This document shows positions 32,294 through 42,659 of a stretch of 64,000 bases of DNA, in pieces; position 1 is the first letter of the stretch; each line of letters begins with the position of its first letter. The stretch lies in the NCBI GenBank assembly GCA_903772945.1, contig CAICTM010000285.1, positions 1-64,000 of the forward strand, given 5' to 3'. The position numbers and the translations under genes are program-made. A model generated the notes under the pieces. The model did no database searches. It saw only the letters and a list, made by a program, of their open reading frames with translations, and was not told where the DNA came from. This stretch comes from Seminavis robusta. Its lineage: Eukaryota; Bacillariophyta; Bacillariophyceae; Naviculales; Naviculaceae.

Positions 32294-34481
32294 AGTCAGG
32301 TGTCACACACGACGTATCCAGATTAGCTGATTCATGCAATATTTCATCTTGGTTCTTATCAAGACTTCCAAAGACCTCATCAATGTTCATGCTCTCGTTG
32401 TGAGGCGCTGTACTCGGGATCTCAATGGATTGACGACGCTGCATTTGATCAACGTGGCCAATGGACCTCCTGTTGTACGATCTGTCGTGACTACTATTGT
32501 ATCTTCGGCTGGATCTGTCGAGATGACTGGGGCGAGGACGCATTTCCTCTGCCGATATGGAACGTCTCGGTGGTCCTCTCCTACTGGAGCTCATTCCCAT
32601 TGGTCTGGACCGCCGCCGTTTTCGACGCTTCACACCTGCTAGCTTATCCCGCGTCTTGCGCCACTTTTTCCAGTCAAAGTATCCAATCTCAGTAAAGTAC
32701 AAGTCGTCTGCCTGTGACTTGGGCATGACCTCCAAAAGTGCCTCCATGTCCGTTTTGGATGGTGGCGACGAGACAATGGATTTGTCGGAGCTCCCCTTCT
32801 CCTTCATGCTGGATCGGCTAGATTTGCGGCGATTGTTGTGGTTGTCTACACGTTGCTGACTCCCCCCGCTAGAGTCATTCTTCATAGTGTTGTCCATCAT
32901 TCGTTCCGGCATGCTAGCATTTAGATCGCTCGGTCTTTTCTTTTCAGAACGTCTTCTGTCCTTTTGACTATCACGAGGGCGTCCGCCACCACCATCGTCA
33001 CCCAAATCCATCCCCACCGGCATGCTGGCATTCATGTCTGTTCGCCGTCTTCCCTTTCGGCCATGATGATTGTTGTTGCTCTGTTTGATATTTAGTGGAT
33101 CTTCACCACCGCTGACACTGCCAGCGTCCAAACGACTTGGCATGCTAGCATTCAAATCTGAGCGACGTTTCCCTCTATTGTGAGTCTTGCTCTCGTTGTC
33201 AAGCTTCTTGCTTCCATTTTTAGGATTGCTCTTGTCATTTTTAGGATTGCTTTTCTTGTCATCAGCGCTTGTTTTCTTTGTGCTGCTGGGCGGACGCGGT
33301 TTTCGCTGGCTCCGACCTTCCTCGTGGGTGTGGTGGTCTAACCGGTCGGGCATGCTGGCATTCAGATCCGGTTTCTTACGTCCTCGTCGTGGTCTTTCAC
33401 GGCTTCCACGACTTGCATGGCTTCCACGACTTTGGCGGCTCCCACGGCTGCGACTGCCCAGGCTACCCCCACTCTTATTGTCGTCTTCCACAAAATCCAA
33501 CCGATGGGGCATGCTGCTGTGAAAATCCTGTTTCTTGCTGGAACGGCGTTTGTTGCTGTTGTCGCTGTTCTTTTTATCACCGGCTGCACCTTTGTTACCA
33601 GCAGTACTTTTATCACCAGCAGTGCTTTTATCACCAGCAGTGCTTTTATCACCAGCAGTACTAGAATCGTCTCTCTTGTCGCCGTGGTGTTTATTGTTGG
33701 CAAATGGCAGACTCAAGCCACCAGGCATGCTGTTGTTGAGAGATTTCATAATGCGGGAGGGCATGCTCTCATCATTGTCGTCACTAGTAGAGAAATGTTG
33801 CAAACTCTGACTCATGGCTTCCTCGTGATTCTTTTGGTTGCTGTGTTTTGTTTCGGGTGGGTTCATAATCCCCTCCAAAGTGTCTATGAAAGATCCCTTT
33901 CGGTTCTGGGGGTGTCTGGTCTTTTGTCGTGGCATGGCGGTGCCTCCATAAGGCGCTTCCTTCTTGCTGCTGCTGCCACTACGAGATTTGTGGTCCTTGC
34001 TGCTGCTACTAGATTTGTGATCCTTGTGGCTCTTTTTCTTGCTCGCCCCTCGAGGCGAATTGGTTGGTAATTTGGGCTTGCCTCCTCGCGTTGGATTTCC
34101 AGGTAATCGTTTGGGTGAATTTGGTGGACTCCTTTGTGGACTCCTGGGTGGACTCCTTGGTGGACTCCTCGTCCTTTCTTTTCGCTTGGTCTCCTCTTTT
34201 TTGGGTTGTCCAGGCGGTAATCCCGGTAGTTCTGGTTCTGGCTCTGGTCCTTCTTCTTCCTGAGGATTTGACGCTTTGCTCTTGTTAATAGAGTTGTCTG
34301 TTTTGCCACTGCTACTACCGACATGTGCCTTGGGTGGCTGGGTCTTTTTGGAAGCATTCTGTAGCGGGAACAGCACATCGGGAAACTCGTTAGGCCCCGC
34401 ATCGTCCCCAGCGCTGCTGTCACTGATTTCACTGCCACTGTCGTAGTCGTCAGCAGTAGAGTCGAGGTTGGACCCTGTCAT
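32196..34481 (-). CDS. Disordered protein with seven SMP motifs
   Basis: A 761-aa product from ATG 34481 (MTGSNLDSTADDYDSGSEIS). It is almost wholly disordered: an acidic N-terminus, an SR/PR block (RSPPRSPPRSPQRSPPNSPK), Ser/Lys-rich regions and a tandem STAGDK repeat (33590-33665). Seven copies of a short motif follow: ESMPSRIM, NSMPGGL, SSMPHRLD, NASMPDRLD, NASMPSRLD, NASMPVGMD and NASMPERMM, mostly preceded by K/R-x-DL or DM. Near the C-terminus lies the only fold-like stretch, ADDLYFTEIGYFDWKKWRKT, followed by KRRKRRRSR, a likely nuclear signal. The frame ends just after an AAC/AGC repeat, and the frame beyond continues in similar style (see 31772-32293). It could be a scaffold with repeated docking motifs; no family is recognised. 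Confidence 0.65.
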   Translation of the reverse strand: MTGSNLDSTADDYDSGSEISDSSAGDDAGPNEFPDVLFPLQNASKKTQPPKAHVGSSSGKTDNSINKSKASNPQEEEGPEPEPELPGLPPGQPKKEETKRKERTRSPPRSPPRSPQRSPPNSPKRLPGNPTRGGKPKLPTNSPRGASKKKSHKDHKSSSSSKDHKSRSGSSSKKEAPYGGTAMPRQKTRHPQNRKGSFIDTLEGIMNPPETKHSNQKNHEEAMSQSLQHFSTSDDNDESMPSRIMKSLNNSMPGGLSLPFANNKHHGDKRDDSSTAGDKSTAGDKSTAGDKSTAGNKGAAGDKKNSDNSNKRRSSKKQDFHSSMPHRLDFVEDDNKSGGSLGSRSRGSRQSRGSHASRGSRERPRRGRKKPDLNASMPDRLDHHTHEEGRSQRKPRPPSSTKKTSADDKKSNPKNDKSNPKNGSKKLDNESKTHNRGKRRSDLNASMPSRLDAGSVSGGEDPLNIKQSNNNHHGRKGRRRTDMNASMPVGMDLGDDGGGGRPRDSQKDRRRSEKKRPSDLNASMPERMMDNTMKNDSSGGSQQRVDNHNNRRKSSRSSMKEKGSSDKSIVSSPPSKTDMEALLEVMPKSQADDLYFTEIGYFDWKKWRKTRDKLAGVKRRKRRRSRPMGMSSSRRGPPRRSISAEEMRPRPSHLDRSSRRYNSSHDRSYNRRSIGHVDQMQRRQSIEIPSTAPHNESMNIDEVFGSLDKNQDEILHESANLDTSCVTPDFGVFGDDAKEEGSAKAFEVFSNSSSNNKSKEQ
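32900..33785 (-). repeat. SMP-motif array (interspersed coding repeat)
   Basis: Seven copies of the DNA word GGCATGCT (plus-strand sense), near 32909, 33019, 33139, 33350, 33509, 33724 and 33761, encode SMP cores within the motif NxSMPxRL/M. Spacers of about 37-210 bp differ in sequence, so the motif is conserved while its surroundings are not. Confidence 0.75.
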
Positions 34482-35953
34482 GTCAATAAGAGCTTCTCCC
34501 AAATTGTTTCTCGCAGCAAACTAACACAAAAGATGACCGTCCAACATTTCGATGATGCTGCCTCCAGGCACCCTTATGCTTCGATACCGTACTGAGAAAA
34601 TTATATGCAGATTCTATCGCCAAGGCACTGCTTTTAGTTTCATGACTAGCTAGCGAGCTTGTCCTGTTCCTGCCCAACCAGTTCCGAGTCTCAGTTGAGA
34701 GATGATGTGGGGGGTCGATGGCTGTGGCTGAGCCTTTCCCAGTGGTTCCGGTTTGGCATGCCAAAGAAGAAAGCTGTGGAAAGAGATTGTGGTCTCCAGT
34801 CTTGTAAAAGCTACTTAGGGTTTTTTACCGCTACGACCTTAGAGGCTTAACTGCGTCAGCTGCCAGGTTTACTCCTTTCTTCTTTCACCAGGATAAAGGA
34901 TCTCCATTGCATATTTAATATGCTGTGAACTGGTACCAGTACCACTGTTGAAGACCAACCCAAAATGGTACGGATACGCCTCAAATAAAAAGCTGCACGG
35001 TACTGAAAATAGCAGCACCCCACAGGAGTACATGTATGTTGGAAAGTTGGAAAACTTGGTGGTGCCTCTGCGAGCAAAATCCATCGACACGGGTCCGTAC
35101 CGCTATTACAGTCCAGTATACAATACACCAGTCACGGAACACCTGTATGAGTGGTCCTCATAGTCGAGAGATGGAAATTCTCTGATTTCAAAGCAACAGT
35201 GCTTACCAGGCAGCGCCCTAACTAATAGGAAAGCATGAACCTTTGTTGTCCGTTTCTGCTTGTTTGGGGCATACCGGTAGCCAGTCGACAATTGGACGGA
35301 GTGAACCATGGAGGCTCAAGAAATGCCATTTTGGCGAGGTCCACCACCATGTCAATTCTATCTCCCTCGACAGAAGCTGTAATGAAGTGAATTGCTTTTT
35401 GCCAGAGCGTCGTCTTGCCCAAACCCTGATGACTGTGAGCCTAAAGCTTTTTTACAAGTGGGATTGCGGTCATACTGGGAACTTTAATTATCCCAGTCAC
35501 TCTTGAAGCGTGGGAGTGAAGAGTCAAACTTTTTCACCTCCAGGTACCGTACCTGTCAGGCGTTGAATCGATGGAGCTTGTGGTGTTGCCACTGCTCTAG
35601 TACGGTACTGTAGTGTCTCAAGTTGACACAACCGTCGAAAATGAAACAACCAAGCGTGTGGTTCCGCCTAATTAACAGTTCGGAAGTATTGTACATGTAT
35701 AGCAAGGGTGAGCAAATGGTTTCAACTTGCTTTTCGCATTCCCAGACTATTTTAAAAAATAGCCCAGTCTGCCAAGGACTGCCTGAATTGCTGCCCCAGG
35801 ACGTCCAATTTTATATACTTAGCTCGATAAGCTACTTGTACAGTTGCTTTCTATGCTCATCTTCCAAGTTGCCACTTCGTTCTAAAGAAACAGGATATTT
35901 CAACGGTTTGATTCGAGTAACTAGGTTGTACAGTATGTCTATGAACATTTTTA
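34482..35953. other. 1.5-kb intergenic region
   Basis: Lies upstream of the SMP-array gene and downstream of the DUF6174-like gene. It contains CTAGCTAG near 34650, a TACCGGTA motif near 35270 and AT-rich sequence around 35700-35900. No supported gene is seen; open frames here are short and lack family resemblance. Confidence 0.5.
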
Positions 35954-36808
35954 CTAAAGCACCAAGAAGGAGGAAATTCGAACGTCGAATGTCAACACCG
36001 CTACTTCGTCGTTGTCGACAATGTAGATGTCTTCTGGGAACCCATAGTCGGCGTTGTAGGTCACTTCGACGTATGGAGCCTTGCGATCAAGAGCCGTTCG
36101 AATGCGTTCAAAGAATCCTTCCATGAACTGAGGGTGCCAAGGCTGGATCTGGTTGCCACGACGATCATGCATTGTCACCTGTCGACCATGAACCGTCACA
36201 GACAAAGGAAACTCATAGTATTGTCCCATGGAGTACTCTGTGTATTGGTAAGAGTATGATTGAATATTGTGAGACCTCCAACGAAGATTTGCGTCCACTG
36301 CTTGTTCCAGCTTGCTGGGGGCAACTTGGTTTTTGTTTTGCGTGCCAATGACAGCAAAGTTGGACACTTCCACATGGTAGAGGCCGCCGTCTTCCATGTC
36401 CATCAAGATGCTCTCGGGATAACCATACTGAATATTGTAACGAGCAACAAGCTCTAGCACATTGTCGCGGTCAAGCTGCCTCTCGATGGTTGCAAACAAC
36501 TTATCCATGTCTGGTGGGTATGCCCCGGGGACATTTTGCTTGTTGCCATCAATTGCCGTAGTTTCTTGTCCATCTTGGACTTTAACCCTCCACGGATAGA
36601 CCGTGTTTGCCGGATCATTTCCCGTCCCACTGAGCTTGTAGTATTCAAATTCATAGTTGTCGATCCCTTGGGAATCCCAGAGTATCTTGGCTCTATCGAG
36701 AGCGTCTCGTTCCTGCCAGAACAGATCCGGTGGGCTTTCAGCCATTGCCACTGCGTTCTTGGCGACAAGCAACACAGACATGCTCAAGATGTTGGAAATA
36801 GACTTCAT
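35954..36808 (-). CDS. Secreted protein with two DUF6174-like repeats
   Basis: A 284-aa product. ATG 36808 is chosen because it directly yields a signal peptide (MKSISNILSMSVLLVAKNAV..AMA); the open frame upstream is rich in Lys, His and Asn and looks untranslated. The mature protein has two similar halves. Half 1 opens with AKILWDSQGIDNYEFEYYKL and closes with RYNIQYGYPESILMD. Half 2 opens with ANLRWRSHNIQSYSYQYTEY and closes with TYNADYGFPEDIYIVD. Each has a VxVxxGxxT/V strand and a PxxMxxLF/FFxxI helix between. This is the DUF6174 pattern (W..I..Y.F.Y, then YdxxYGyPxxI). The function of that family is unknown; an extracellular or endomembrane binding role is plausible. Confidence 0.7.
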   Translation of the reverse strand: MKSISNILSMSVLLVAKNAVAMAESPPDLFWQERDALDRAKILWDSQGIDNYEFEYYKLSGTGNDPANTVYPWRVKVQDGQETTAIDGNKQNVPGAYPPDMDKLFATIERQLDRDNVLELVARYNIQYGYPESILMDMEDGGLYHVEVSNFAVIGTQNKNQVAPSKLEQAVDANLRWRSHNIQSYSYQYTEYSMGQYYEFPLSVTVHGRQVTMHDRRGNQIQPWHPQFMEGFFERIRTALDRKAPYVEVTYNADYGFPEDIYIVDNDEVAVLTFDVRISSFLVL

Positions 36809-37355
36809 TGTTTTAAAATGTAGTTTGTATCGATTTGTTGTGTGGTGATTGTGGGATTTTTTATGAGACAGCATTGTACGGTCTTGAGAGAGCGAAGAAG
36901 GAACCAGCTCTGAGAACAAGCAAGGAAACGCCAATGCCAAGCAAGCTCGCTGTGAAGCATGACTCGATTTTGAGTCCCTCTTCAAGAAGGACTTAACAAG
37001 TTGCAATCACAGACCGTGCGCCACAGGGCAACTCCCACGTATCGGTGCTATTTCTGCAGCGCGGGAAGTTGGGCAGAACGCCAAACAACGCAGTGACCAG
37101 TCCTAACCATACCAAAATGACGGCACCAACTTCGTCTTGTTTTCTTCTGTTCGACATCGTCCCAAAACACCCTGCAATGTAAGGGCTACCTCGACATTCT
37201 GCGTGCAATTTCTAAAGAGAACGAAGGAAAGGGTGCGCAACCGTCCCTCAAACTCCATCCTGGCCCAATTTTGCATTTCAGGCGTCGAAGACGGAAATTG
37301 TGTTCACGGGTGTCAACCAAAATGGACGACAACAGGCATCAATCAATACCAAGAC
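36809..37355. other. Intergenic, nothing recognised
   Basis: Upstream of the DUF6174-like gene and downstream of the SGNH gene, which are on the same strand. No repeat, RNA gene or coding signal stands out. Confidence 0.45.
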
Positions 37356-39044
37356 TCATGGTTGTTGAGATTCTAGGTGTTTGGCTAGATCATCCACTCG
37401 GTCCCGTGTCGGTTGTTGTGGTTGGTCCTTCCAGTTATCTTTTCGGTCCCATTCCTCGACAATGGCTTGGGCAATGTGCCTACCCCACAATTCATATCCC
37501 TCGTCATTTGGATGCACTCGGTCGACTGAAATCAGCGGAGACCGATGCAAATGTTGCAACGGTCCCTGAATATCTGGGCCAAATGCATCGTACGTGTAGG
37601 TGGCCTCTTCTTCTTCCACGTCGACCGTCCACATATCGTAGTATTCCTTCATGAGTTTTTCGAGCTGCTCGAGACGCGCCTTGTTGGTGAGCTCAAACAA
37701 GACTTCTTCTCGGGAGCTGGCTTCCCATAAGGGTCCACGCTTGTTGGTGAAATCCTTGATGGTTTCATCATTCGGTGCTTCCAAGAATAGAACCGGTGCC
37801 GGATATCGTTCGGCTAGTTTCTTCTTTTGATACTCCATGAGCCTGATCATGGGCTCGGCAAAGAAGGACAGAGGGTAGATTGGTTCATTGAACATGGGTG
37901 CTGCCGGGAAAACTACAATGGGATGATGTCGACGCCTTGTGTTGTCGTCGTTACCGGAATTTTGGTTGGATTCAGGCTCCCCGTTGTTGACTGATGCCTT
38001 GGCATCACTAGAGTCTGGGGGTTTCGGGTCGTCCTCCTCCTCCTCTCCATAATTTCTCATTTTGCCCTGGAGGGCTCGCATGATACCCCAGAGATCTCGT
38101 TCGAACCATGCACCTTCACCAGCACTGGGTTGTTTGTCTTCCTCCTTGGCAGCGTCCGGATCCTCCGGCAGTGGGAAAATGAGATATTTCAAATCATTGA
38201 AACCCGTAATGACAACGGCAACATCGTATTGTGCCACCAAATCGGGTACCACCGCGTTGCGTCGTTGCGGTAGGACGACGGCAGGTTCGGGTATTCGCCT
38301 GGCGATTGTCATTCGTCTCCGGATGGACCGTCCAATATTGCCTAAATCTTCCAGATCCCTGCGAGCCACCGATCTGGTTTTATCCCACCATGCTCGGACC
38401 CTTTTGCCCGGTCCTTGTCGCTCTCCTTCTGCTTGTTGTCGTCGTTGTTGTTGCTCTTCCCTTTCTTCCTGTTGCTGCAATTGCAGTCTCTTGTCCCACC
38501 AACCCCTCAGTTCTTCCATGACGTTAATTTTTTCTTCCTCGCTTATTTCGTTTGTTTCTTCTTCTTCTTCTTCTTCGGCCAGCAGCAATTCTTTGACAAT
38601 TTGGGGAGAGGACAATCCTGGTTCTCCCATACAGGTCCAGTACACGGCTCTTCCGCCCAATGCACTGGACAGAGTTTTGGCAATGGCCTCGGGTAACACT
38701 GGAGTCCCCGATTTGGTCACTCCCACTCCCGCCGCCAGAGAATCTCCCACAATCAAGAGTCGAAGGGGCTCTGGATTCTTAGTGCTGTCATCGTCGCTCA
38801 GGAGGAGAGATTTCACCCACGCCGACGAGAAGGATGCCGGTCTCCCCGGGGTAACAGCCACCACGGCACCCGAACAGGGCATTTCGGGAAAAGGGGCATC
38901 CCGATGATTCCGGCGAAATTCCTCTAGTAGTAAACTGGCCTGGAAAATGGCCACAAAGGGACTGGCCACTGTGATACCCACGGCACTCCGAACGGCGTAG
39001 CGGAATACTTGCTCTCGAAAGGCGTTGGCACTACGATACGGCAT
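37356..39044 (-). CDS. SGNH/GDSL-type hydrolase with large inserts
   Basis: A 562-aa product from ATG 39044. A hydrophobic segment (AVGITVASPFVAIFQASLLL, residues 21-40) suggests a membrane anchor or signal. Block I is IVGDSLAAGVGV with the nucleophile Ser at 102. Block III is VVITGFNDLKYL near 278-290, the N of the SGNH set. Block V is VDRVHPNDEGYELWGRHIA near 518-536, with the catalytic Asp and His. The usual block II Gly is less clear; GEPGLSS near 140 is the candidate. Two inserts enlarge the fold: a Glu/Gln/Arg-rich helical one (residues about 160-260, with two WWDK motifs) and a disordered acidic one (about 300-370). Family members are esterases or lipases; the substrate is unknown. Confidence 0.8.
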   Translation of the reverse strand: MPYRSANAFREQVFRYAVRSAVGITVASPFVAIFQASLLLEEFRRNHRDAPFPEMPCSGAVVAVTPGRPASFSSAWVKSLLLSDDDSTKNPEPLRLLIVGDSLAAGVGVTKSGTPVLPEAIAKTLSSALGGRAVYWTCMGEPGLSSPQIVKELLLAEEEEEEETNEISEEEKINVMEELRGWWDKRLQLQQQEEREEQQQRRQQAEGERQGPGKRVRAWWDKTRSVARRDLEDLGNIGRSIRRRMTIARRIPEPAVVLPQRRNAVVPDLVAQYDVAVVITGFNDLKYLIFPLPEDPDAAKEEDKQPSAGEGAWFERDLWGIMRALQGKMRNYGEEEEDDPKPPDSSDAKASVNNGEPESNQNSGNDDNTRRRHHPIVVFPAAPMFNEPIYPLSFFAEPMIRLMEYQKKKLAERYPAPVLFLEAPNDETIKDFTNKRGPLWEASSREEVLFELTNKARLEQLEKLMKEYYDMWTVDVEEEEATYTYDAFGPDIQGPLQHLHRSPLISVDRVHPNDEGYELWGRHIAQAIVEEWDRKDNWKDQPQQPTRDRVDDLAKHLESQQP

Positions 39045-40380
39045 GATGCTTTAAATATCCCCAAGATGATGATGAATGCTCTTGTAGTGGTCTTTCCAGT
39101 GCACTGGCAATCGAAAGCTCCCGGAAAGTCTTTCGGGGAGATTCCAAGAGAGTCGGTACCAGTTAGGAGAGCAAGTGACTCTCTCCGTCGCTTCTCAGGC
39201 TCAGCTCCTCACGGGCCTCCTTTGTCACTTATCTAAAAGCAAAGCTCACAAAACTACCGGTAGCCCCTAGCTAGTAGAGTGGCTGGGGGTATTCTCTTTT
39301 TCCGTCATGGTCTATTGCTCTAGACTAGCTAGCAAGGTTCGCAAAATCCAAATCCAATCCTTTCTGTTGGCGGCAAGACGGCAAAAATCTTCCGAGTGAC
39401 TCGTCACTCGGAAGATTTTAGTCGAGTCCAGTCCAGAAAAGCCCTCTCCCTATTCGACTTTGGTTCACCCCGCCCGTGAATCCATGTTCAGCAATTCTTG
39501 GCTTGACGGGAAGCAGTTGCATGTACCTAGTAGCCAGTACAGTACAGACCATGGTAGCAGCTGTCAAACCAGAAAGCATTTGCTGTGCAAACAGTGCCGG
39601 GAAAGTTGCAAGTTGTTTTATCTTTCCACTTTGCACAAGTCTCGTGAAAGTTGAAATTGTTCTACAAGTCTTGTGGAGTTCTGGAACCCCATTGGAGCAG
39701 GAACGTTTACATGTACAGTACCGGTACCAGACTGTGCCAACAAAACGATTCGACATAATATACACACTTTCTTTTGCGTACGGACAGTCTCGTAAGAAGA
39801 CTCTAGGTATTTAGCGTTTTTAAGGTTGGCAAAACATCCGTCGATCCTTCGGGACTTCCAATACCAGTAATAGTTCTCAACAACGTCCTCTTTCTCTTGC
39901 GATTGACCCAGTCACTGACTGGCTTCTCGTGGACAGCAGTTGCCTCAACTGACTGAAGATTTTGGAGGACAAACCGTTTTAGTTGATTCGAAATTCGAAG
40001 TGCCCCACGTTACTCGCCGCTATCGTTGGTAAGATCGAAAAACAAAGAGCACACCACCACTTGCTTTTCCCTGCTTGGGACACGAATGCTAAAGCTTGTG
40101 GTGAAGGACTTGAAGCCTGAATGAACAAGGGATAATCGCAAGATTGTGGTGGCCTTTCCGATCGATCACTCCCGGGCAAAAAATGAGAGGGTTGCAGTCA
40201 TGCATGACACTTGGGAATGAATCGGGTCGAGTGAGTCGAACCAGTCAGTTCACACTCCAGGTTTCAAGTGCTCGCTCCGATCTTTGCTCACAAAACGCAA
40301 AAGCAAAAAGCATAAAGCAAACATCAAAACACAACCATCTAAACACAAACACACAAACAGCATCAACTAAACAACACATC
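39045..40380. promoter_or_regulatory. 1.3-kb divergent intergenic region
   Basis: Sits between divergent SGNH and LRR genes. It holds the 36-bp palindrome at 39384-39419, TACCGGTA motifs near 39254 and 39720, and an A-rich leader just before the LRR start at 40381. No gene is seen. Confidence 0.5.
39384..39419. promoter_or_regulatory. 36-bp perfect palindrome, 17-bp arms
   Basis: Left arm AAAATCTTCCGAGTGAC, two-base centre TC, and a right arm that is its exact reverse complement. The core GAGTGAC..GTCACTC recurs in the palindrome at 62725-62762. It lies 340 bp upstream of the SGNH start. It could be a dimeric transcription-factor site or a relic of an inverted element. Confidence 0.6.
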
Positions 40381-42217
40381 ATGTTTATCAGACAAACGAC
40401 TCTATCAGCAATCGTTTCTACAGTGGCACTTTCCTCGATTGGTGCAGATGCCTTTGGCCTGCGGGGAATTTTCCACCATGCAAAAGCCAAACAAGAAGAG
40501 CCCTCCACTGCACGAGTCTCCATCTATCTACCTCCAACCAAGACATCTCCGCAAGTAAGGTCAGATTCCTGGATGTCCACACTAGTAAATGATGATTCAC
40601 TATCCGAAGAAGAAAAGCGTCAACTTATTGGCATGGCCTCTCTCTACTTTGGAACGAACGGCACAAACTGGAATATTAGCACCAACTGGCTTAGCCACGA
40701 TGTCAATGAATGCGACTGGTACAATGAAGCATCACCAGCTTGTAGCGTCAATGATACCTTGATTCAAATGAGCTTGAGTGAAAACAATCTGGTGGGGTTC
40801 TTGCCAGCTGAGGTCTCGTACCTGGGAAACCTCCAATTGCTGGATTTGTCCCAAAACCACATTCAAAGTGAAATTCCCAGTTCCTGGCAGAGCCTGGAAG
40901 ATCTTATGGTGTTGAATCTGTTTAACAACACTCTCACAGGATCCATCAATGGGAACCTTGCTTCTCTACCAAATTTGACAAAATTCAATGTGGGACACAA
41001 CAACTTCACCAATTCCTTACCATCTGAAATCGGCCTCTCCAGCAGCCTCGTTTTCTTTGATGCCGGTCAGAACAAGTTGAATGGAACTATTCCAGCTATC
41101 ATTGGCAATGTGTCCACATTGGAACACCTCATGCTTCACCAGAACAACTTCTCAGGTTTGGTCCCATCGGAAATTGGTCTGTTAACCAACTTGCATACAC
41201 TCTGGATATCTGACAATGTCAAGTTAGAAGGGACAGTGCCAAATGAGTGGGAGAATCTTGTGAACTTGACCTCTCTAAACTTGGAAAATACTGGTTTGAG
41301 GGGAACCATCCCTACCAAGCTTTGCAATGTTCCAGACCTGATCTTCACATGTGGCTTTTTCAATTTGTGTGGATGTGGTATCTGCAAGTGTGGAGACGCA
41401 CCGACAGCAGCTCCATCGGTCACCCCTAGCCATTCTCCAAGCAGTTCCCCTTCTATGGCCCCATCAAGATCACCATCAAGATCTCCCAGTAGAGCTCCCT
41501 CCGTGGCTCCTTCGCTTTCAGAGTCCCCTTCCAATGCCCCTTCCGTGGCTCCTACTTTGTCAGAAGAGCCATCCTCTTCTCCAAGTGGGGCTCCTACTTT
41601 GTCGGAAGAGCCATCCAATGCCCCTTCTGTGGCGCCTACTTTGTCAGAAGAGCCATCCTCTTCTCCAAGTGGGGCTCCTACACTTTCTGAACAACCATCA
41701 AGTCTTCCCACTGCTGCTCCGTCACCGGCACCTTCAAAATCAAGTACTTCTGCTCCTTCACGTGAACCTACCAAAGAACCCACCAACAAGCCTACATCAC
41801 AACCTACAGTTTCTACATCCAGCCCTACTGAAGAGCATACACTACAGCCTACTGTGCCTGCACCAACTCCAACAACTGAACCTACATCTCNNNNNNNNNN
41901 NACCTCAACCGTCGACTTCTACAGCTGCACCAACCACAGCACCCACTGTGCAGCCTACATACTCAACACCAGGTCCTACTAGAGAGTCTACACCACAGCC
42001 AACGGTGTCTACTCCAAGCCCAACAGTAAACCCAACAGCAGAACCCACTCCAAGCCCCACAGCCAAACCAACATTGGCACCCACAACCAACCCAACAGCC
42101 AAGCCTACATCAGATCCCACTCCAAGCCCAACAGCCAAGCCTACATCAGAGCCCCCCAATTCCTCTGAACAAGCTCATAGCGCAAATCACATGTATGATC
42201 ACTTCTTCCTCAACTAG
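40381..42217 (+). CDS. Secreted LRR protein with PT/PS-rich tail (interrupted by assembly gap)
   Basis: Starts at ATG 40381 with a signal peptide (MFIRQTTLSAIVSTVALSSI..GADA). Residues about 65-125 resemble the cap seen before such LRRs (LYFGTNGTNWNISTNWLS, NECDWYN). Six to eight plant-type LRRs follow (LSENNLVGFLPAEVSYLGNL, LHQNNFSGLVPSEIGLLTNL), and then a CGCGICKCGD cysteine cap. A long PT/PS-rich, probably glycosylated stalk begins PTAAPSVTPSHSPSSSPS and includes 14-aa repeats. An 11-N gap (41891-41901) lies in the stalk. The PT-rich sense frame after the gap is one phase off from that before it, so the gap size is nominal. The tail ends with SEQAHSANHMYDHFFLN at 42217. It is probably an extracellular or cell-wall recognition or adhesion protein. 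Confidence 0.75.
41510..41730 (+). repeat. 42-bp coding tandem repeats in the PT/PS stalk
   Basis: About five units of the 14-aa type APTLSEEPSSSPSG or APTLSEEPSNAPSV, alternating so that near-identical copies recur every 84 bp. This is a typical expandable mucin-like stalk. Confidence 0.75.
41891..41901. other. Assembly gap, 11 N
   Basis: An N run inside the repetitive stalk of the LRR gene; its real length is unknown. Confidence 0.95.
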
Positions 42218-42659
42218 GAGAGAGCCTACAATGACAGCTTCAGACCTTGGGCATGGTAGCAAGCCTCTTTATAATTGGCGAAGGTACACACATAAGAAGA
42301 AATAGAGTTTTTTAAAGTAGATGTCAATCAATCATGTGCCTTTTGAATTTCTTGCTTTGTTATCATTCTGTACTTCCACGCCGAGCGAGGTTCTTGAAGG
42401 GCTAATCACAAGAATGTTAATGCTAGCTAGAGTACCCATGATGCGCTCTAATTGGTGGAAATCCCACCCCAGACATAGCTGAGAAAAAAACCTCCAAGCA
42501 TGCTACACGTCCATTTGTGCCATTTTCAGTAGCTGTTGATCGGTATGACGAATACTAGCTAGTTATGTATGATGCAGGTATCATAGAGAGTGATTGATGA
42601 CTATTTCCCTTGATGCTGCCGTGCTGGATGGATCCTTCCCCCCTCGCAGCATCAATCCC
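42218..42659. other. Convergent 3' intergenic region
   Basis: Between the 3' ends of the LRR gene and the coiled-coil gene. It has CTAGCTAG-type words near 42423 and 42557. No gene is seen. Confidence 0.5.

Noticed and set aside
36809-37006. N-terminal extension of the DUF6174-like frame
   Set aside because: It would bury the clear signal peptide that begins at ATG 36808, and its composition is untranslated-like.
41136-41789. Minus-strand Gly/Glu-rich frame of 217 aa
   Set aside because: Antisense of the LRR and PT/PS stalk repeats.
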